This document shows positions 33,954 through 44,299 of a DNA stretch of 64,000 nucleotides, in pieces (the first letter of the stretch is position 1; each line of letters begins with the position of its first letter). Origin of the DNA: Perognathus longimembris pacificus (Eukaryota > Chordata > Mammalia > Rodentia > Heteromyidae); NCBI RefSeq assembly GCF_023159225.1, contig NC_063168.1, positions 56,151,398 to 56,215,397 on the forward strand. The letters are read 5' to 3'. Both the position numbers and the translations under genes were made by a program. The notes beneath the pieces were generated by a model. That model was not told the DNA's origin. It did not search any database and worked only from the letters and a program-made list of their open reading frames with translations.

Positions 33954-36167
33954 TACTCTCTGTTTTGATTATTGTTTGCTAACCAGCCATTTATGGTCTA
34001 TTCTTAGCCTTCATGAAAAGTCCTTGTAATAGGAACAAGAGGTTGAGCTATGAGGTTAGTAAGAGGAAGGCAAGAGTTCCATATCCATCTCCCTGGTACA
34101 GATAGGAGTGAGGAGAGGAGAGAGGAAGAGGGGGAATACACTCCTTGTAACAGCAGAAAGGAAGAAGGGAGTGAGAGCAGTCAGGAAATGACACAGATAA
34201 CAGGTGCAGGGGACCGAGCTGGCTGGAAGGTACAGGAGTTGATATTGGCTTAGAAGTGGAAGGCAATGGGATTGCACATTTGGGGGAGAAAACTAGGACC
34301 CCAGGGAGGAAAACAAGGCCTTCTAAGAGAATGCAAGTACTGTACATTTATTTACCAGGTTTTCATAGCCTCCGGACATGTTCCTCATCTTTTCATGGGG
34401 AAATATTTTGCTTGTCAAAAAGAGCAGCTTTATAGCTCTCTCCATATAGCCCATCTCTAGCAATGAAGCATTCAGCAAACATTAAAGAGACAGGCCAGCT
34501 TTCTCTCCTTAATCTATAATGAATGGCAGAATCTCTCAAAAGGCAGAGGAGGAAAAATCTAAAGGCCTTGATGGGAAAAGTAATGTGTGACCTTCAACTA
34601 TTCTGGCTCTGCTAACTGAAGGAGATGTTTCTTATTAGAGCCACCTAAAGAGAATTTCCATGTGTACAGGTCTCGAAGCAACTGCAGATAAAGACCTCAA
34701 AGAAAACAAAAAACATCTGCATGTGATTGCTCAAGAGAGCTGAGTGCGTTGCATGTATGTACTGGAAACTTTGGGATTTTGAATAATGATTATTGTTGCC
34801 CACAAATCTATTGCAGGAGGTCTAGGAGAAAGACTAAGATGGCGGGATATATTGACTGGGTTGTTGTGTGCAGTAATGAAAACAAGAGGAGCTGCAGGGA
34901 TAACTATAGCTGCAGGTGACTTAGGTTAGAGATGGGTCATGTTAGCTGGAATGTTTGAAGCAATGGTTGACAGTAAAGAGGAGTTCACATTCTAAAATAA
35001 AATGTAAGAGTTAGTGGTGTTTAAGTTCCTTTCCAAGACAGGTACTGTTGTTTCTGGCACTAATACAAGACCCACGGTATCTCCCAGGAGAAACTTAGCC
35101 TCTCTCGGCACCACTGATGAGAAGGACTAAAGCAGACTGTCTCTGCTACATTTGGCCTCTGTTGCTCTTTTGTCACTTTGCCATGCACCTAAAATAAAAC
35201 ACAACGAGTTTCTATGTAGCAACGAGAGCAACAAATTATCTCAAACTCTTGCACAAGGAATGCCCAGAACTCGTTCTGTTTGTCAAAGCTCAAACCTGAT
35301 GTCATAAGAGCTAAAGAACATGCTAATCAGTGCTGTGGGAAAACATTTCTCTATTAATCCTGAAATACTGACACTGGTTTTATTGCTTCTTGCCAGCTGT
35401 AAGATCCTCTGGGAAAAGCCTTTGGACTTAAGAACAAGTTCTGTGAGGCTAATCCCTGTTGGCTTCAGGAAGAGGCAGAGCCCTCACAGAGAGTAAAACA
35501 TTTAGGAAGGAAGTCAGATGTTGGAGAGACAGTGCATGGACATGTGTAAAGGCAAAGGGGGAATTCCACAGGTTCCAAGAGCAACTTGCTTTGTGCAATA
35601 TTTAAAAGGAAAGAGGGAAAGATGGAGAAGAGAACATGGCAGTGAAATAGATTTACCCCTCAATAACGAAAATACATTGTTTGGGCAATCCCTCTTGTCC
35701 AGCGAAAAAAAGAAAAATATTTGCAGTTTGGTTACTGATTTAAAAGTTGATCAAGGTTCCTTGCATAACAATAGAATCATTCAGATTGTCAATATACTAT
35801 ATGACAGTTCCTGAACCTCCAAGGTATGCAATGGATGAAAAAGCTGAGTATGCAAAGACTGGCAAGGTGAATACAGTCCTGAGCTTTAAAATTCCAGCAC
35901 ACCATGGGGTGCATATTCATCCTGACTAGATTCAGAAAATTAAAGTGAGGCAAGTTCTCTGGTTGTGCCCAGGATGACCAAAAGATTCTCCCTCTCTCTT
36001 GCTGGCTTTGAGGAAGCAAGACACTCTGTTGTGCGCTGAATGCGCAGAGTGACTCCATTAGCCTTCCCTGACTCAAGCACTTCATCGGACAGCCTGCAAG
36101 GCATTGGTTGTTGCAAATACCAGCAAACATGGAAAAATCCTCAACCTTTATGGAGCCTTGGATGAAA
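33954..36167. other. Intergenic, no gene recognised
   Basis: 2.2 kb of single-copy-looking sequence. Overlapping frames at 34048-34347 on both strands and a 98-codon frame at 35518-35814 have no recognised relatives or splice context. Confidence 0.5.
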
Positions 36168-36278
36168 CCAAAGCCCCAGGATTTTGCTATGTAGCTCAGG
36201 CTGGCTTGGAACTCACAATCTTCCTGCCTCAGCCTCCCAAGTACTGAGGTTATAGGCATGCACCACCATGCCCAGAGT
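36168..36278 (-). mobile_element. B1 SINE
   Basis: In antisense: TTTGCTATGTAGCTCAGGCT, CCTCAGCCTCCCAAGTACTG, GGCATGCACCACCATGCCC. Shortened monomer. Confidence 0.88.
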
Positions 36279-37349
36279 TTCACTATTTAAGACTGTAAAG
36301 CTGTGGCTCCCACTAGAGAAGTCATGCCTACACCCATGATACAGAGACTCATGTCTAGAGAGCTGTCTTAGTAACATGGTTTGCAATGTTACATAAAGTT
36401 ACGTATACCCCGGACTATGCATCCTATGTCACCTTTGCTGCCTTCTATTGGCTAGGGGCCTGTTAGAGGTCCTTTCCATTCTCAAGGGGAGGGATCAGAG
36501 GATAGGAATACTAAGTGGAAGATCACTGTACCTCCAGATGCTCTGTCATGGTGGCTAACCAACCTAGAAGGAAGAAACAAGTCCAGATGATTCTAGATAA
36601 ATTTAAAAGACAGTTGAAGGTGCTACCCAAAAGGAGAGTAGACAAAACAACTCTGTGCTTCTTCCTTCAGCTCAAGAGGGAGAATTTCCTGCCATGGGAG
36701 AGAATTGAGTGATCTCTCCGCCGTTCTGCCCTCCGGTACTTCTAAGTAACCTACACCATGCTCCAGCTTTGAGGCCCTTTCAATTCTAAGCCTATGTGAC
36801 CTTAGACCTGTCCTTCTAAACTCCTCAAGACATTTCCCCCCTGAATCCTGACTGTATCCAAGCAAAGCATTTTGGCAATCACTGCATTACTGCTGACATC
36901 TTAATAAAGAAGTACCTGTGAGGAAGAGAGTGTATGCTGTAGTCTCTGAGGAAATCAAAAAGCCAGATCTGTTGAGTATTAACAGTCTGATGCATTTTTT
37001 TTATTTTTCCCTTGGATTGTTTATATTTCTAAAAGATGATTTCATTTTAAAAAAATATACACAAAACTATTATGAATTGCACTTTGTGCAGGGAAATGTG
37101 GGGCTAGAAACCTCTTTCCTCTCTGAGGAACAAATTACATTTTTCAGGGCATCCAAATTACATGGAATGCATCAAAAAATGACTGTAGCAGTGTAAACTC
37201 TCATGGTGAGCGAGGGTTTTCTCTGTTATCTCCTTGGGAAAAATCTCATCTATATATGAAGAAACAGTTTCCTCATTAGTCTTTACATAAAATTTGGTAG
37301 ATTGTCATTGTACAGCCTTATGGTGGCCCAAGTATTAGTGAGCCCATTG
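36279..37349. other. Intergenic, no gene recognised
   Basis: Single-copy-looking. A 92-codon plus frame at 36918-37196 is AT-driven and unrecognised. Confidence 0.5.
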
Positions 37350-37425
37350 AAAAGACTGTGTCTCAAGCGTAGAATGCCTACCTAGCAAGTGCAGAGTCTT
37401 GAGTTCAAATCCTACTACCAACAAA
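37350..37425 (+). mobile_element. dID monomer
   Basis: TGTCTCAAGCGTAGAATGCC, then GAGTTCAAATCCTACTACCA and an A-run. Confidence 0.7.
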
Positions 37426-37517
37426 AAAAATGCGACAAATGGGATTGAAACTGAAAATTCTTCATTTCAATTTAGTACCTGAAGAGAATTTTGTTGTTGT
37501 TTTTGTAAGATTCAGAA

Positions 37518-37815
37518 GGGTGAGTGGGTGTGGTAGAGCATGCCTGTAATCTCAGCTGCTGACAAGGTACTCAGGGTTCAAGTTCAGCCCAGGCAAAAAG
37601 TTACTGAGACCATATTTCAAAAAGAAGGCAAGTGTGGTGATACAAGCCTATAATATCAACTGCTTAGAAGGAAGTAGATGGATTATGATGATGAGGCTGG
37701 CCCAGCCAAAAGCACAAGACCCTACTTATTACATAAATGAAAGCAAAAAGGTGTGTGGAATGGCTCAATAATAGAGTACTTGTCTAGCAGGCAAGAGGCC
37801 CTGAATTAAAAATCC
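37518..37815 (+). mobile_element. B1-B1-dID trimeric SINE
   Basis: First head GTGGTAGAGCATGCCTGTAA, second head GTGTGGTGATACAAGCCTAT, then dID TGGCTCAATAATAGAGTACT and a mutated B box, A-rich tail. Confidence 0.75.
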
Positions 37816-37984
37816 AGTACTAAAAAGAAAAAAATATCCTGAAGGAAGTGACTTGCTGGGTTACAGGAGATCAGAGCAACCAAGAATCTAGATTTCAAAA
37901 CATTAAAGCCTGGAGGCTAGCCCGGACTATAGTCTTCTTTATGTTTTCCACACAGCTGACATGACAGACATGGACCTCCCTTCT

Positions 37985-38092
37985 CAGCCTTTATTGTGAC
38001 AATGAAATCTCACAAACGTTTTGCTCGGGCTGGCCTTGAACTGTAATGCTCCTGATCTTTGCTTCCCAAGTAAGTGAACTACTACACTTAGC
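37985..38092 (-). mobile_element. B1-like fragment
   Basis: In antisense: CGGGCTGGCCTTGAACTGTA, then TTCCCAAGTAAGTGAACTAC. Diverged. Confidence 0.55.
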
Positions 38093-38868
38093 TATCTTTA
38101 GAGGTTTCAAACAATAATGAAGCAAATTTTAAAAAAACTGCATGCCTTTTATCCTCAAAAACAAAACCCCCACAAAAACTAAAGCCACATTTCTGGGGCT
38201 AACATCATGTCATACCTTCTTACTATTATGATTTGCTCAGGTATCAATTACTAATGCACATCTAATTATTTAAAAAAAAATCACATGCTACCCATTTTAT
38301 TTCATCTGGATAAGTCCAGCAAAACACTTGTTTTAGTCTACTTTTTTTCCCCTTTAAGTTACTTCTAAGTTCTCACTAAGTACAAAACTCAAGACTTACA
38401 CCATAGGGAAAAATAACATTAAACATTTGATCTTGTCTCTGAAAGCAGAATTTCCTCTAAAGCCAAATATTGCAAGTCCCAGTCTGAGAAAAGTGTCAGA
38501 AAAATGTAGAAAGTTATTGGTTGTGCACATTTGTGAACTCAGGCCCAGGGAGTTCTAGTTTAGGTGTTCTAGGGTAAGCCTTAGAATATGCATTTATAAA
38601 TATGCCTGTGATTGCTTTTGCACACCTAAGTTTCAGAACCAATAGTGTGGTGACATTGAGGTGATTCAAAGGTCAAAGTAGACATTCATAATCAACCCCA
38701 GACAGTGACCTGAGGGAGCCAGTTATGCAAGTACTGACTGAGTTCTGATTGTAGCCATGGCCAACATCAAAATTCTATGCTGGAACATGTAAAGTACAAA
38801 CTTCCTTTCAAGTCAGTTCAAAGCTGTGTCTAATAGTGGCTGACCCAGTTTGAGATTCTCAGAAGAGT
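38093..38868. other. Intergenic, no gene recognised
   Basis: AT-rich, nothing recognised. Confidence 0.55.
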
Positions 38869-38890
38869 CCCCCACCCACAGAGGTGGGGG
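38869..38890. repeat. 8-bp inverted repeat (hairpin)
   Basis: CCCCCACC, six-base loop, GGTGGGGG. It is followed by TATGTTTTTT on the plus strand. Confidence 0.9.
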
Positions 38891-38950
38891 GTATGTTTTT
38901 TCAAAATTCCAAAACAATTTACTTTTTGCCTTTTAAAAAACTGTAGCAAA

Positions 38951-39153
38951 GGGGCTGGGGATATGGCCTAGTGGCAAGAGTGCTTGCCTTGTATACATGA
39001 GGCCCTGGGTTCGATTCCCCAGCTCCACATATACAGAAAACGGCCAGAAGTGGCGCTGTGGCTCAAGTGGCAGAGTGCTAGCCTTGAACAAGAAGAAGCC
39101 AGGGACAGTGCTCAGGCCCTGAGTCCGAGGCCCAGGACTGGCCAAAAAAAAAA
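38951..39153 (+). mobile_element. IDL-Geo SINE with TSD
   Basis: A complete sense copy: GGGGCTGGGGATATGGCCTA, GGTTCGATTCCCCAGC (good B box), linker, Geo GTGGCTCAAGTGGCAGAG, A-tail. TSD A(6)CTGTAGCAAA at 38935-38950 and 39154-39169. Confidence 0.96.
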
Positions 39154-39182
39154 AAAAAACTGTAGCAAAAAGCAACTAACAG

Positions 39183-39377
39183 GGGGCTGGGAATATGGCT
39201 TAGTGGTAAAGTGCTCGCCTTGTACACATGAAGCCCTGGGTTTGATTCCTCAGCACTACATATATAGAAAAGGCAGTGGCGCTGTGGCTCAAGTGGTAGG
39301 GTGCTAGCCTTGGGCAAAAAGAAGTCAGGGACAGTGCTCAGGCCAAGTTCAAGCCTCAGGACTGGCAAAAAAAAAAA
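39183..39377 (+). mobile_element. IDL-Geo SINE with TSD (second of a pair)
   Basis: More diverged than its left neighbour (GGGAATATGGCTTAGTGGTA, GGTTTGATTCCTCAGCAC). TSD AAAAAGCA(A/T)CTAACAG at 39167-39182 and 39378-39393. Its left TSD overlaps the right TSD of the previous copy. Confidence 0.94.
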
Positions 39378-39717
39378 AAAAAGCATCTAACAGAATGGAT
39401 TGTCTTAACAGTGGTTCACTAGTTCAGTAGCACTGAGGACATTCACTGTGCCATGAAGCAGAGCTCCAGAATGTTCTCATCTTGCGAAACGGAAACTATA
39501 AACTCTTAAAACCACTCCTCATTTCCCTCTCACTTGCAGCCCCTGGGAACCACCATGCTACTTTCTGCTTCAAGGATGGAGAGCCCATTTTGAAAACCAA
39601 TGACAAAGTGCCAGCTCTCAGAATAAAAAACTGAAAGCTAACCCAAACATCAACATCAGAGGTTTGACAATCATCCAGTAGAAAGAAGTATGGCAAAGAC
39701 AAAAGTACTAGCTACAG

Positions 39718-39812
39718 GACCACTTTTTCTGTTTATGTGGACTAAGGAATCAAAGCCAGGGCTTCATGCATGCTAGGCAAGCACTATACCACTAAGCCGC
39801 ATTCCCAGCTCC
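39718..39812 (-). mobile_element. IDL/ID monomer
   Basis: In antisense: GTTTATGTGGACTAAGGAAT, GCTAGGCAAGCACTATACCA, CATTCCCAGCTCC. The ID-like half only. Confidence 0.8.
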
Positions 39813-39936
39813 AACAGAGGCAGCTGTTAGAAATAGGTAACATTTTGGTGCTCTGGCTATAGCTAGTGGGTTCCAGACTATTGGGCCCTCTAAAGCCAAC
39901 TATCTGTGACCTGCTTTTGGACATCAGATTGGTCTT

Positions 39937-40154
39937 TTTTTTTTTTTTTTTTTTTTTGCCAGTCCTGGGGCTTGAATTCAGGGCCTGAGCACTCACTGTC
40001 CCTGGCTTCTTTTTACTCAAGGCTAGCACTCTGCCAACTTGAGCCACAGCGCCACTTCTGCCTTTTCTATATATGTGGTGCTGAGGAATCGAACCTAGGG
40101 CTTCATGTATCTGAGAGGCAAGCACTCTTGTCACTAGGCCATATTCCCAGCCCC
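39937..40154 (-). mobile_element. IDL-Geo SINE with 12-bp TSD
   Basis: A T-run of about 20, antisense Geo, linker, IDL ending CCATATTCCCAGCCCC. TSD CAGAT(T/C)GGTCTT at 39925-39936 and 40155-40166. Confidence 0.93.
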
Positions 40155-40172
40155 CAGATCGGTCTTCTTTTT

Positions 40173-40212
40173 TTTTTTTCTTTCTTTCTTATAGTTAAAC
40201 AACTTCATTAAC
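40173..40212 (-). mobile_element. Possible 40-bp retro-insertion
   Basis: A T/CTTT-rich start followed by ATAGTTAAACAACTTCATTA, between two copies of ATCGGTCTTCTTTTT (40158-40172, 40213-40227). It looks like a tiny A-tailed insertion with its own TSD; the source is unknown. Confidence 0.4.
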
Positions 40213-40311
40213 ATCGGTCTTCTTTTTATATCTTTGAGAGGCTAATAGCTGTAATTAAAATCGATGGGAGGTAAGCAATGAAGACTGGAGATTTTATTAT
40301 GCTTATTATTT

Positions 40312-40519
40312 TTTATTTATTTATTTGGCCAGTCCTGGGGCTTGGACTCAGGGCCTGAGCACTGTCCCTGGCTTCTTTTTGCTCAAGGCTAGCACTCTGC
40401 CACTTGAGCCACAGCGCCACTTCTGGCCATTTTCTATGTATGTGGTGCTGGGGAATTGAACCCAGGGCCTCATGTATATGAGACAAGCACTCTTGCCACT
40501 AGGCCATATCCCCAGCCCC
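40312..40519 (-). mobile_element. IDL-Geo SINE with 10-bp TSD
   Basis: (TTTA)n tail, antisense Geo, linker TTTTCTATGTATGTGGTGCT, IDL ending CATATCCCCAGCCCC. TSD TATGCTTATT at 40298-40307 and 40520-40529. Confidence 0.95.
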
Positions 40520-40559
40520 TATGCTTATTTTTTTAAACTGTATTTTTTTTGGTCTTTTC

Positions 40560-40622
40560 CTTTTGGTACTGGCATGTTGCCTAGCAAGTGATTTGACACT
40601 GAGCTATATCCTAGCCTTTAAA
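40560..40622 (-). mobile_element. Degenerate ID monomer
   Basis: In antisense: TTGGTACTGGCATGTTGCCT, then TTTGACACTGAGCTATATCC. Confidence 0.5.
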
Positions 40623-40640
40623 GGGTATTTATGTGTTGCA

Positions 40641-40750
40641 TAGGGCAAGGTGGTATAAGGCTGTTATGACAGCACCTGGAAGATGAAGTAAGGAGGGTTG
40701 TGAGTTCAAAGTTAGCTTGGGTCACATAACAAGATCCTGTCTAAAAGAAA
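40641..40750 (+). mobile_element. B1-like monomer
   Basis: GGGCAAGGTGGTATAAGGCT, GTGAGTTCAAAGTTAGCTTG, AACAAGATCCTGTCTAAAAG: old B1 right half with the usual ending. Confidence 0.7.
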
Positions 40751-41697
40751 AATTTGGTATGGACTTAAAGGAAGAGGTAGGCCTGTAGCAAAGCTGCCAC
40801 AGTTGCTCACTACACTAGGCATGGTTGAGGTAGTCCTTGGGGTCATGGTGGATCTCTCTGTGATCTGGACACGGATATAATTATCACCAACATGTCAAAG
40901 GCCACCAAGTTCTGGAAGTGTGGTTGTGCGTGGAATGAGCCATGATAATCAGGCAGAATGGGGAAATAGCCTGCAAAAGGCTAAGGACCTAGAGGATGGC
41001 ATTTCCCAAGACACCAAACTAGGCAGTCTGGAGGACTGGATATCTGTTGCATAAGTTGGGGTAGCTCTGAATCTCAGCAGTCTCATACTAGAAATGGAAA
41101 AACTAGAAAGAGCATAGGCTTTGAGTCAGACAAGCCTGGCCTCAAATTTGATTGCCTTTTACCACTGGGAATCCTTCCAGGGGTGGGGAGCCTTCTTTCT
41201 GCCAAGGGTCATTTGGATATTTGTAACATCACTACAAGCCATACAAAATGATCCACACAGGCAGACAGGCCTCGCGCAGCTGAGAAGAAGCATTGCAAGT
41301 CTGTCTCATCAGAGAGCAAATATGTCATGAGCCTCATACTAGCCCATGGGTGGGACATTTCCTACTCTGCAGCATCTGAGTATCAATTTTCCCATCTATA
41401 CCCCAAGTCAGAATTGTAGCGATGTTTTAGAATTAAAGGTACTAGCACAATATACTATTACCATTCCTGACCCCAGAGCAGTCTATAAGTAGTTGCAGTG
41501 GTTATAAATACCTTAATTATGATCATTTCCCCCCTTGTTCTCATTAGCAGAAAAGCCTAAAAAGTGATCTCTGCTACCCTCTATTACTCTCATGTGCAGG
41601 ATTGGAAGATGTTTTCCCAGATTTTTTAGTTGCTTAGTAAGATTTAAAGATAGCAGGCAAGGAAAAAAATGGGAATGTCTCCACTGAGTCACATTGT
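40751..41697. other. Intergenic, no gene recognised
   Basis: Single-copy-looking. A stretch at about 40,790-40,960 has the look of decayed coding sequence but could not be assigned to any protein. Confidence 0.45.
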
Positions 41698-41752
41698 TTA
41701 TATATATATATATATATTTATTTATATATATATTCATATATATGTATATACA
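41698..41752. repeat. (TA)n microsatellite
   Basis: TA units with TTTATTTA and CATA interruptions; largely self-complementary. Confidence 0.93.
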
Positions 41753-41892
41753 TATGAATTCCTATACATGTATGAAATAAATGTTCTTACAGTATCTCCA
41801 CTTACTGGCATTTGGGAAATGACCAAAACAATAAAAAGATCACATCCATGATCAGACATAGACATAACTAACATATGGCTTTAAATGCATTG

Positions 41893-42250
41893 CTTTCTTT
41901 GTCTGTCAAGCTTCTATAACAAAATAAACAGATAAAAGCTGTCTTATAAATAACAGAAGTTTATTTCTCACAATTCTAGAGTCTGGGAAGTTTAAGTACA
42001 GGAAATCTGCATGTTTGGTGTTCACTAACAGCCTGCTTTCTCATAGTGGTGCTCTTCCCACTGAGTCTTCATTTGACAAATGAGAAAAGGAAAGAGAAAC
42101 ATATGGAACCTCTTTTTATAAGAATACTAATCCATTTCAGAAATGACCTGACCACCATCCAAAGTTCTCACCTTCTAATACTACCACTTGGGCAAATAGG
42201 TTTCAATACATGTGTCTGGGAATGACACAGACACAAAAGGTACATTTCAA
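41893..42250 (-). mobile_element. MaLR LTR (MST/MLT1-type)
   Basis: On the plus strand it shows TTCTATAACAAAATAAACAG, AACAGAAGTTTATTTCTCAC, AATTCTAGAGTCTGGGAAGT, and ends around GTTTCAATACATGTGTCTGG. This is the complement of the familiar MaLR LTR, including its AATAAA within GAGAAATAAACTTC. It is an old solo LTR without coding sequence. Confidence 0.82.
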
Positions 42251-43269
42251 AATCTAGACAGTGTTCCTGTCTTCTAAAAGTACCAGAGAGTAATTCTAGG
42301 TGTTAAGGATTCATTGGGAAGGTTTGGAATGCTTTTTTAATTTTAAGGTTTAATAAGGATTTACTTGGGTAAAACAGTTAAAGTCAGGGAAAGCAGAAAA
42401 GGAGAGAAGCATTTCCTGTTTCCTGTAATCAAAGACTCAAAATAATAGCTACTATATGCCGCCTTTATTCTTCCCAAGCTGAGTGAACATGGTATTGTTT
42501 CTAGCAACTGTCAACTATTAGAGGTTCTTGGTGTGTAAGATGGCTGAGGTCCACCTAAAACTCAGGTAACCAACCACCAGGACTTTCTTTTGCCTGGCAA
42601 GCCTTCTATTCTGTCTTTACTCATCCATGGAGAATGCTCAGATTTTTACCATTTCAAAGGAGAAGGTAGGTTTAAATAGTCCTTGTTATATCACAAAGGA
42701 AAAGATAGTCCCTTCCATATCTCCCATTCTTCCAACTGGGAAAAAGAGATATCTTGGGTGAGGAGCTTATCAGTTTTTCAGTTTACTTCCTCATTTTAAC
42801 CTTGGACCCTGGCTCTTTTGATCTTTGTTTAAAAATAATATAATACCCCTGCATCTTCATTTATTGATCCTACTTCATTTTCCTTGTAAATGACTTTGGC
42901 CCCTTTTAATGTTGATGGGTGATGGTCCGTTTTCTATATTTGCTTTATGCTGAAAGTGTACTGTTATCCCTGGAAAAAGGGAACCAAAAAGTCTATTTCT
43001 CTACTCAATTTAGGTGACATGAGAAACTCAGTTGTGAGGAATCTTAGTTGATAGGCTTCAGTGATCAGGACCAGAAAATGACCAGGATCAGAAGATACCA
43101 AGTTTTTCTTTTAATTAAAAGAGAAGTAAAAGAGATATTGGTGAAAACCATCCTTCAAAAGCAAAGGGCATTTACTATGTGGATAAACATTAAGTAAATT
43201 GTAAGGTCTACAGTTTTACATATCAAATATATCCACCATCCACAAAAACATATTCTTGATTAGTGGCTA
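42251..43269. other. Intergenic, no gene recognised
   Basis: AT-rich, nothing recognised. Confidence 0.55.
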
Positions 43270-43945
43270 TGTTGTATCCCAGTCACCAAAGAGTGATTCT
43301 AACCCACGGTGGGACTCTAACTCATGACAGCCAGTGGGACTCTGACCCACTACAAAAATTGCTTAATCCCAAATTCAAAGGAGACTCCAAGATACTCGGT
43401 TAATCAGGCTATGATTTTATTATCTGCACGGTGTCTGCACTCCACCAGTTGGGGAGCAAAGTGCAGCACCAAGCTTCAGCAGGGCTGAGTTTTTAAAGGC
43501 AAGAATCACATGTACCACATGCAGGTGGTTAGACATATAAAGCAAAGCAAGCAAGCAGGACATACAGAAGCAGAATTGCATTTAGTGATTACAATTCCAG
43601 TAAACTCTGGTAAACCAAGCAATCAACATAATAAGCTTTTTAGGCAAACAAAATACTCTCTGTTCAGTTCTTGGTTCTGGGTGTAACTGGTATTTACTGC
43701 TTACTCATTTAACTCCTTAATTTACCTTAAATTTCTCTATCTCTGGAATTGTATGCTAGTCTTCCTCATTCCTTTCTTTTGCAAAGGTCAAGCAGCTCTG
43801 AATCAAGCTGCTTTTGGCTCCTGTTATTTGGCTTAAGTTTTCCCTTCTCCAGGCCTACTACCTTGTCTAAACCTACTGTTTCTAGGGACTCAAAATGCGG
43901 GAGGCGGGGGGGGGGGCTCCCCTACACCTTTCACTTGGTTTCCAC
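43270..43945 (-). mobile_element. ERV LTR-like element (class II type)
   Basis: Read on the minus strand: a start near TGTAGGGGAGCCCC, a TATA-like CTTTAAAAACTCAGCCC at about 43,500, AATAAAATC about 85 nt later, and an end at ..GGGATACAACA (43270). This is the layout of an ERV LTR. The left end is clear by the TGT..ACA rule. The right end is either 43,926 or about 43,945, and no exact TSD was found. A G-run of about 12 lies at 43,907-43,918. Confidence 0.6.
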
Positions 43946-43974
43946 TGGCTATAGTAAAGATGACAACTTATAGC

Positions 43975-44166
43975 TAGGTGTAATTGACTCATGACTGTAA
44001 TCCTAGTGATTTAAGAGGCTGAGAAGCCACCTGGGGCAAGAAAGTCTCTGAGACTCTTATCTCCAATTAACCCTCCAAAGCCAGAAGTGTGGCACAGTGG
44101 TTGTGTGCTAATCTTGAGAAAAAACTTTGGGAACAGTGCCTAGACCCTGAGTTCAAGCCCTAGGAC

Positions 44167-44169
<3 letters not shown>
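43975..44169 (+). mobile_element. B1-Geo SINE with (CA)n tail
   Basis: Head GCTAGGTGTAATTGACTCAT, linker CTCCAATTAACCCTCCAAAG, Geo GTGTGGCACAGTGGTTGTGT, GAGTTCAAGCCC. The A-tail is replaced by (CA)n. Confidence 0.88.

Positions 44170-44214
<45 letters not shown>
44170..44214. repeat. (CA)n microsatellite
   Basis: About 22 uninterrupted CA units directly after a B1-Geo SINE. Confidence 0.97.
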
Positions 44215-44217
<3 letters not shown>

Positions 44218-44299
44218 TGGCAATCACCTTTATAATAACAATAAAATAAATGATTTTTTAAAAGAAACAATAAAGGCAATTTATATTCATTTATCTTCT

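Noticed and set aside
34830..34860. AAGATGGCGGGAT motif as another L1 5' end
   Set aside because: Only a short word match; the following sequence does not continue as L1.
38951..39030. tRNA gene (A- and B-box, GGTTCGATTCC)
   Set aside because: This is the ID-like half of a SINE, repeated nine times with A-tails and TSDs; no intact tRNA cloverleaf was evident.
40780..40960. Stretch with the feel of a decayed coding sequence or processed pseudogene
   Set aside because: Frames are short and I could not assign it to any protein; a protein search would be needed.
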